21,870 bases of DNA from a virus. Below are positions 19,816-21,870 of the stretch, one piece after another (the first letter of the stretch is position 1; every line of letters begins with the position of its first letter). The DNA is taken from the IMG/VR virus record IMGVR_UViG_3300009183_000409, positions 1 through 21,870 of that record; one strand, given 5' to 3'. The position numbers and the translations under genes were made by a program. The notes beneath the pieces are model-generated. The model was not told the origin of the DNA and did no database searches. It saw only the letters and a list, made by a program, of their open reading frames with translations.

Positions 19816-20091
19816 CTAGTTTAAGTTAGCTAAGATGTAAACACCTTCTTTAATTTTCTTTTCTGTCTCTTTAGTAGATTCATTTAAGAACGTAGAACGA
19901 TGTTTTGATGTAGTTCTTGAATAGTTCCAATAAACAGGGTCAAGCGTTACTTTGTCAGGTAAAGAGCCATTATCTTCTATCTTTACGATAATAGACTTGT
20001 AAGATTGAAAGTAAGTAACCTTGTCATCTTCAATTATGAATTGGTTAGCTACTATATTATTTCTGTTATTAGTTATGTTAGAGACTTTCAT
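19816..20091 (-). CDS. Hypothetical 91-residue early protein
   Basis: I place the start at ATG 20091, seven bases after AAGGAG; an in-frame ATG at 20127 has no ribosome site and lies inside an operator-like palindrome. N-R-N-N-I-V-A-N-Q-F-I-I, T-Y-F-Q-S-Y-K-S-I-I-V-K-I and T-S-K-H-R-S-T-F-L are a pattern I recall from short early proteins of many aquatic phages. It ends L-A-N-L-N. Function is not known. It is the first gene of the leftward array. Confidence 0.7.
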   Translation of the reverse strand: MKVSNITNNRNNIVANQFIIEDDKVTYFQSYKSIIVKIEDNGSLPDKVTLDPVYWNYSRTTSKHRSTFLNESTKETEKKIKEGVYILANLN

Positions 20092-20111
20092 GGTGTGACT
20101 CCTTAAGTTAT

Positions 20112-20127
20112 TTGTCAAGATTGACAA
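20112..20127. promoter_or_regulatory. Palindromic operator candidate
   Basis: TTGTCAA (20112-20118) and TTGACAA (20121-20127) are exact inverted repeats two bases apart. The site lies over the predicted start of transcription of the leftward promoter, where a bound repressor would block it. Confidence 0.6.
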
Positions 20128-20132
20128 TGCCT

Positions 20133-20160
20133 ATACTAAACTCATTAAATAGATTGTCAA
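20133..20160 (-). promoter_or_regulatory. Candidate promoter of the leftward small-gene array
   Basis: TTGACA (20155-20160, minus strand, full consensus) is followed after 16 bases by TAGTAT (20133-20138, four of six). A start near 20126 fits with the ribosome site of the 91-residue gene downstream. Confidence 0.6.
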
Positions 20161-20175
20161 GCATTATTATTAATT

Positions 20176-20195
20176 AAATTGTAACAAATTGTAAC
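20176..20195 (+). repeat. Tandem 10-base repeat
   Basis: AAATTGTAAC occurs twice in tandem (20176-20185, 20186-20195), 15 bases upstream of the leftward -35. It could be an activator site or chance in AT-rich DNA. Confidence 0.5.
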
Positions 20196-20296
20196 AGGAT
20201 AGTTAAGGGTATTTATATAGTATAGATAGATTAAAGACATCATATAACCATAATCAGACGCACACAATTGCACGCTAACGCATTATTAAACAAGGG

Positions 20297-20325
20297 TTGA
20301 TACTTACCCCTAACCAATTTATAAG
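20297..20325 (+). promoter_or_regulatory. Candidate rightward promoter before terminase
   Basis: TTGATA (20297-20302) and TATAAG (20320-20325) are each five of six and 17 bases apart. The start would fall next to ATG 20334, almost leaderless, and the -10 overlaps the AAGG ribosome site. This conflict lowers confidence. Confidence 0.35.
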
Positions 20326-20333
20326 GTCATAAC

Positions 20334-20771
20334 ATGGAAGAGATTCATTCAACAGATAACATAGAGACGATAGAAGACATAAGGGAAGAGGTCATATCAT
20401 CTGAGTTAGTAGAGATTGACAAGGAAAAGGCAACAGGAAGAGGAAGACCCCCGCACCTTCCAAACGACACCACCCGAAATAGAGTTTTTATTTTAAGTAC
20501 AGTAGGCACTCGCCATGAAGATATCGCAACCGTATTAAACATATCACATGATACACTTGTCAAGTACTATAAAGAAGAGCTTGACAAAGGTCGTATTGAA
20601 GCTAACGCTTCTGTAGCAGAGACCTTATTTAAACAAGCTAAAGAAGGAAACACTACTGCTATGATATTCTGGTTGAAGTCTAGAGCTAAATGGAAAGAAA
20701 CATCACAACATGAGATTAGTGGTAATCCAGATGGTACGCCTGTTGAAGTAAAGATTATTACAGGAATATAA
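20334..20771 (+). CDS. Terminase small subunit
   Basis: The protein has 145 residues. An acidic N-terminus (1-30) is followed by G-R-G-R-P-P (35-40) and a helix-turn-helix (about 60-78: R-H-E-D-I-A-T-V-L-N-I-S-H-D-T-L-V-K-Y-Y). Then come E-L-D-K-G-R-I-E-A-N and G-N-T-T-A-M-I-F-W-L-K-S-R-A-K-W-K-E (105-122). That order is typical of small terminase subunits that recognise the packaging site. The large subunit should follow beyond the window or after the small genes. Confidence 0.85.
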   Translation: MEEIHSTDNIETIEDIREEVISSELVEIDKEKATGRGRPPHLPNDTTRNRVFILSTVGTRHEDIATVLNISHDTLVKYYKEELDKGRIEANASVAETLFKQAKEGNTTAMIFWLKSRAKWKETSQHEISGNPDGTPVEVKIITGI

Positions 20772-20773
20772 GA

Positions 20774-20798
20774 CCCCCCCACCCCTTTTTTAAAAAAA
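20774..20798. repeat. Homopolymer cluster downstream of terminase small subunit
   Basis: A run of seven C, one A, four C, six T and seven A lies just after the terminase stop. It is unusual in such an AT-rich genome. It could belong to a packaging or cutting site, or be hard-to-sequence DNA; no hairpin terminator is formed. Confidence 0.45.
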
Positions 20799-20855
20799 CG
20801 AAAAACCTCTCTGCGAATAAAACGTCAGTAGGGTAAATTTTACACAGGATATTTT

Positions 20856-21269
20856 ATGGTTGAACCAGTAGAACAAGAAAGCATGCCAACTTATGCGGAT
20901 GTGAGCAATGATAACGTAGTGGCAGTTTTTGTGCTATTATGCCTTCATGCTGTTACTAACAACCACATCAACCACTGGCGTACAGATTCTTTCTCTATAC
21001 ACTCTGCCCTTGGTGAGTTCTACGAATCGCTTGGCGAGGCTCTAGATGAGTTTGTAGAAGCATATATGGGTAAGTATGGGCAAATCAAAGATTACCCAGA
21101 GTTTTACTCATTACCTAATAAAGACGCTTTAGCTGAACTAAAGATGTTATGTGGAGCTGTAATTGCTCTTCGTGAACAAATGCCAGATGACTCTGAACTA
21201 GAAAACCTTCTGGATAATATTGAAAGTTTAATTGACTCAACTATGTATAAGGTAAAATTCTTAAAATGA
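20856..21269 (+). CDS. DUF5856-type ferritin/Dps-like protein
   Basis: The protein has 137 residues, with AGGA seven bases before ATG. H-W-R-T-D-S-F-S-I-H-S-A-L-G-E-F-Y-E-S-L (40-59) and L-D-E-F-V-E-A-Y-M-G-K-Y-G (63-75) follow the DUF5856 pattern. They resemble the H-W ... H ... D-x-x-x-E metal site of Dps mini-ferritins. The rest is helical, consistent with a four-helix bundle. Iron binding or DNA protection is possible; the family has no proven role that I know. Its TGA overlaps the next ATG. Confidence 0.72.
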   Translation: MVEPVEQESMPTYADVSNDNVVAVFVLLCLHAVTNNHINHWRTDSFSIHSALGEFYESLGEALDEFVEAYMGKYGQIKDYPEFYSLPNKDALAELKMLCGAVIALREQMPDDSELENLLDNIESLIDSTMYKVKFLK

Positions 21270-21412
21270 AAAACGGATTATACGCAAACATAAACGCTAA
21301 ACAAAAAAGGATAGCTGCAGGCTCTGGTGAGAAGATGCGTAAGGTAGGCACCAAAGGTGCTCCTACTGCTAAAGCATTTAAACAATCAGCAAAGACAGCT
21401 AAAAAGAAATGA
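21266..21412 (+). CDS. Lysine-rich 48-residue protein
   Basis: ATG 21266 overlaps the previous stop as ATGA. It reads G-L-Y-A-N-I-N-A-K-Q-K-R-I-A-A-G-S-G-E-K-M-R and G-A-P-T-A-K-A-F-K-Q-S-A-K, ending K-K-K. This is a common tiny protein of aquatic phages near terminase or portal genes. Strongly basic, so a DNA or virion role is plausible. Confidence 0.72.
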   Translation: MKNGLYANINAKQKRIAAGSGEKMRKVGTKGAPTAKAFKQSAKTAKKK

Positions 21413-21705
21413 GTGCTGCTTGGCAAAAGAAAGAAGGCAAGAATCCTAAAGGCGGTCTTAATGCCAAAGGTCGTGCATCTTACAAAGCTGAAACAGGCGG
21501 TACTTTAAAAGCACCTGTAAAGTCTGGTGACAATCCTAGGCGTGCATCCTTTCTAGCTCGCATGGGTAACATGGCTGGTCCAGAACATAAACCTAACGGT
21601 GAGCCTACTAGACTCTTATTATCCCTAAAGGCTTGGGGTGCTTCATCTAAAGCAGATGCAAAAGCAAAAGCAAAAACTATTTCAGCAAGGAATAAAAAGA
21701 AATGA
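21409..21705 (+). CDS. DUF6321-like basic protein
   Basis: The protein has 98 residues and ATG overlaps the previous stop. A-A-W-Q-K-K-E-G-K-N-P-K-G-G-L-N-A-K-G-R, then R-R-A-S-F-L-A-R-M and P-T-R-L-L-L-S-L-K-A-W-G, is the pattern I associate with DUF6321. The end is A/K-rich (K-A-D-A-K-A-K-A-K) and finishes K-K-K like two other genes here. Function unknown. Confidence 0.75.
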   Translation: MSAAWQKKEGKNPKGGLNAKGRASYKAETGGTLKAPVKSGDNPRRASFLARMGNMAGPEHKPNGEPTRLLLSLKAWGASSKADAKAKAKTISARNKKK

Positions 21706-21870
21706 AATGTCCAGTAGCCACACATGATATTCAACTCAATCTTAAAAATAGAGATTGGGCATTTAAGAATGTAGGCTATGGTCCAGTAAATCCAAACATA
21801 GAAGATAAAGTATTTTGGGCTAAACGTGCAGACGAATGGGCTACTACACCAGAGATTGCTAAACAATCAC
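21702..21870 (+). CDS. Start of a small conserved phage protein, cut by the window edge
   Basis: ATG 21702 overlaps the previous stop as ATGA and the frame is open to the end. M-K-C-P-V-A-T-H-D-I, then Y-G-P-V-N-P-N and F-W-A-K-R-A-D-E-W match the opening of a family common near terminase genes in aquatic phages. In that family a C-G-N-C-type motif follows, which would lie outside the window. Confidence 0.7.
   Translation, partial: MKCPVATHDIQLNLKNRDWAFKNVGYGPVNPNIEDKVFWAKRADEWATTPEIAKQS

Noticed and set aside
21480-21866. Minus-strand 128-codon frame
   Set aside because: It is antisense to the DUF6321-like gene and the next gene, with no start signals and chaotic composition.
1-21870. tRNA genes, CRISPR arrays and insertion sequences
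   Set aside because: No cloverleaf-like segment with CCA end, no regularly spaced repeats and no transposase or terminal repeats were seen by eye; a tRNA scan would be the decisive check.

Overview
This window looks like part of the genome of an AT-rich, tailed, probably podovirus-like phage. The likely host is an aquatic bacterium. There are no host housekeeping genes, tRNA genes, insertion sequences, CRISPR arrays or integrase. Genes are short, tightly packed and usually coupled by ATGA or TAATG overlaps. The order is modular: structural/ejection, lysis, small accessory genes, recombination, replication, late regulator, small early genes, packaging. The best clue to the host is a complete 23-codon pqqA gene, the peptide precursor of the cofactor pyrroloquinoline quinone (PQQ). 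This suggests a PQQ-dependent, perhaps methylotrophic host such as freshwater or marine Methylophilaceae. That host call is an inference.

Layout. (1) 1-5676, plus strand: the end of an unknown gene, then four large glycine/alanine-rich or helical proteins, probably internal virion/DNA-ejection or tail proteins. (2) 5687-9040, plus strand: lysis and accessory genes. These include a coiled-coil/one-TM holin-like protein, a secreted protein, an HExxH metallopeptidase-like protein, a three-TM holin-like protein, two tiny membrane proteins, a YkuD-like DUF5675 lysin and a DEDD exonuclease with a zinc ribbon. (3) 9037-11631, minus strand: a secreted peptide, a DUF3310 protein, a TM micropeptide, a GT-A glycosyltransferase, small unknowns and a SleB-like wall hydrolase. 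(4) 11675-11857, plus strand: pqqA with its own promoter, ribosome-binding site and terminator, inserted between two minus-strand blocks like a 'moron'. (5) 11861-13540, minus strand: a recombination block with a YqaJ exonuclease, an ERF annealing protein and small partners. (6) 13560-13698: two back-to-back promoters with the same -35/-10 hexamers and the same spacing. (7) 13699-17451, plus strand: Cro-like repressor, replication initiator/loader, DnaB-like helicase, NinB, YbcO-like nuclease, PD-(D/E)xK-like nuclease, winged-helix protein and a Q-like antiterminator. (8) 17448-17554: a full-consensus promoter starting in the last codons of the Q-like gene, with an intrinsic terminator about 45-60 bases after the start site. 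This is the arrangement of a lambdoid late promoter. (9) 17738-20091, minus strand: eleven tiny overlapping genes, most with no recognisable family, behind an upstream promoter with a palindromic operator candidate. (10) 20334-21870, plus strand: terminase small subunit, a ferritin/Dps-like DUF5856 protein, small lysine-rich proteins and the start of another gene.

How it may work together: the divergent promoters would start the replication and recombination blocks under a Cro-like protein. The Q-like protein would then let polymerase starting at about 17484 pass the terminator. It would read rightward across the back of the minus-strand early array into terminase, and onward into structural and lysis genes beyond the window. 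That path makes late transcription antisense to the early array. PqqA would be made from an independent unit and could feed the host's PqqB-E enzymes to support PQQ-dependent oxidation during infection. No pqqB-E gene is present in the window.
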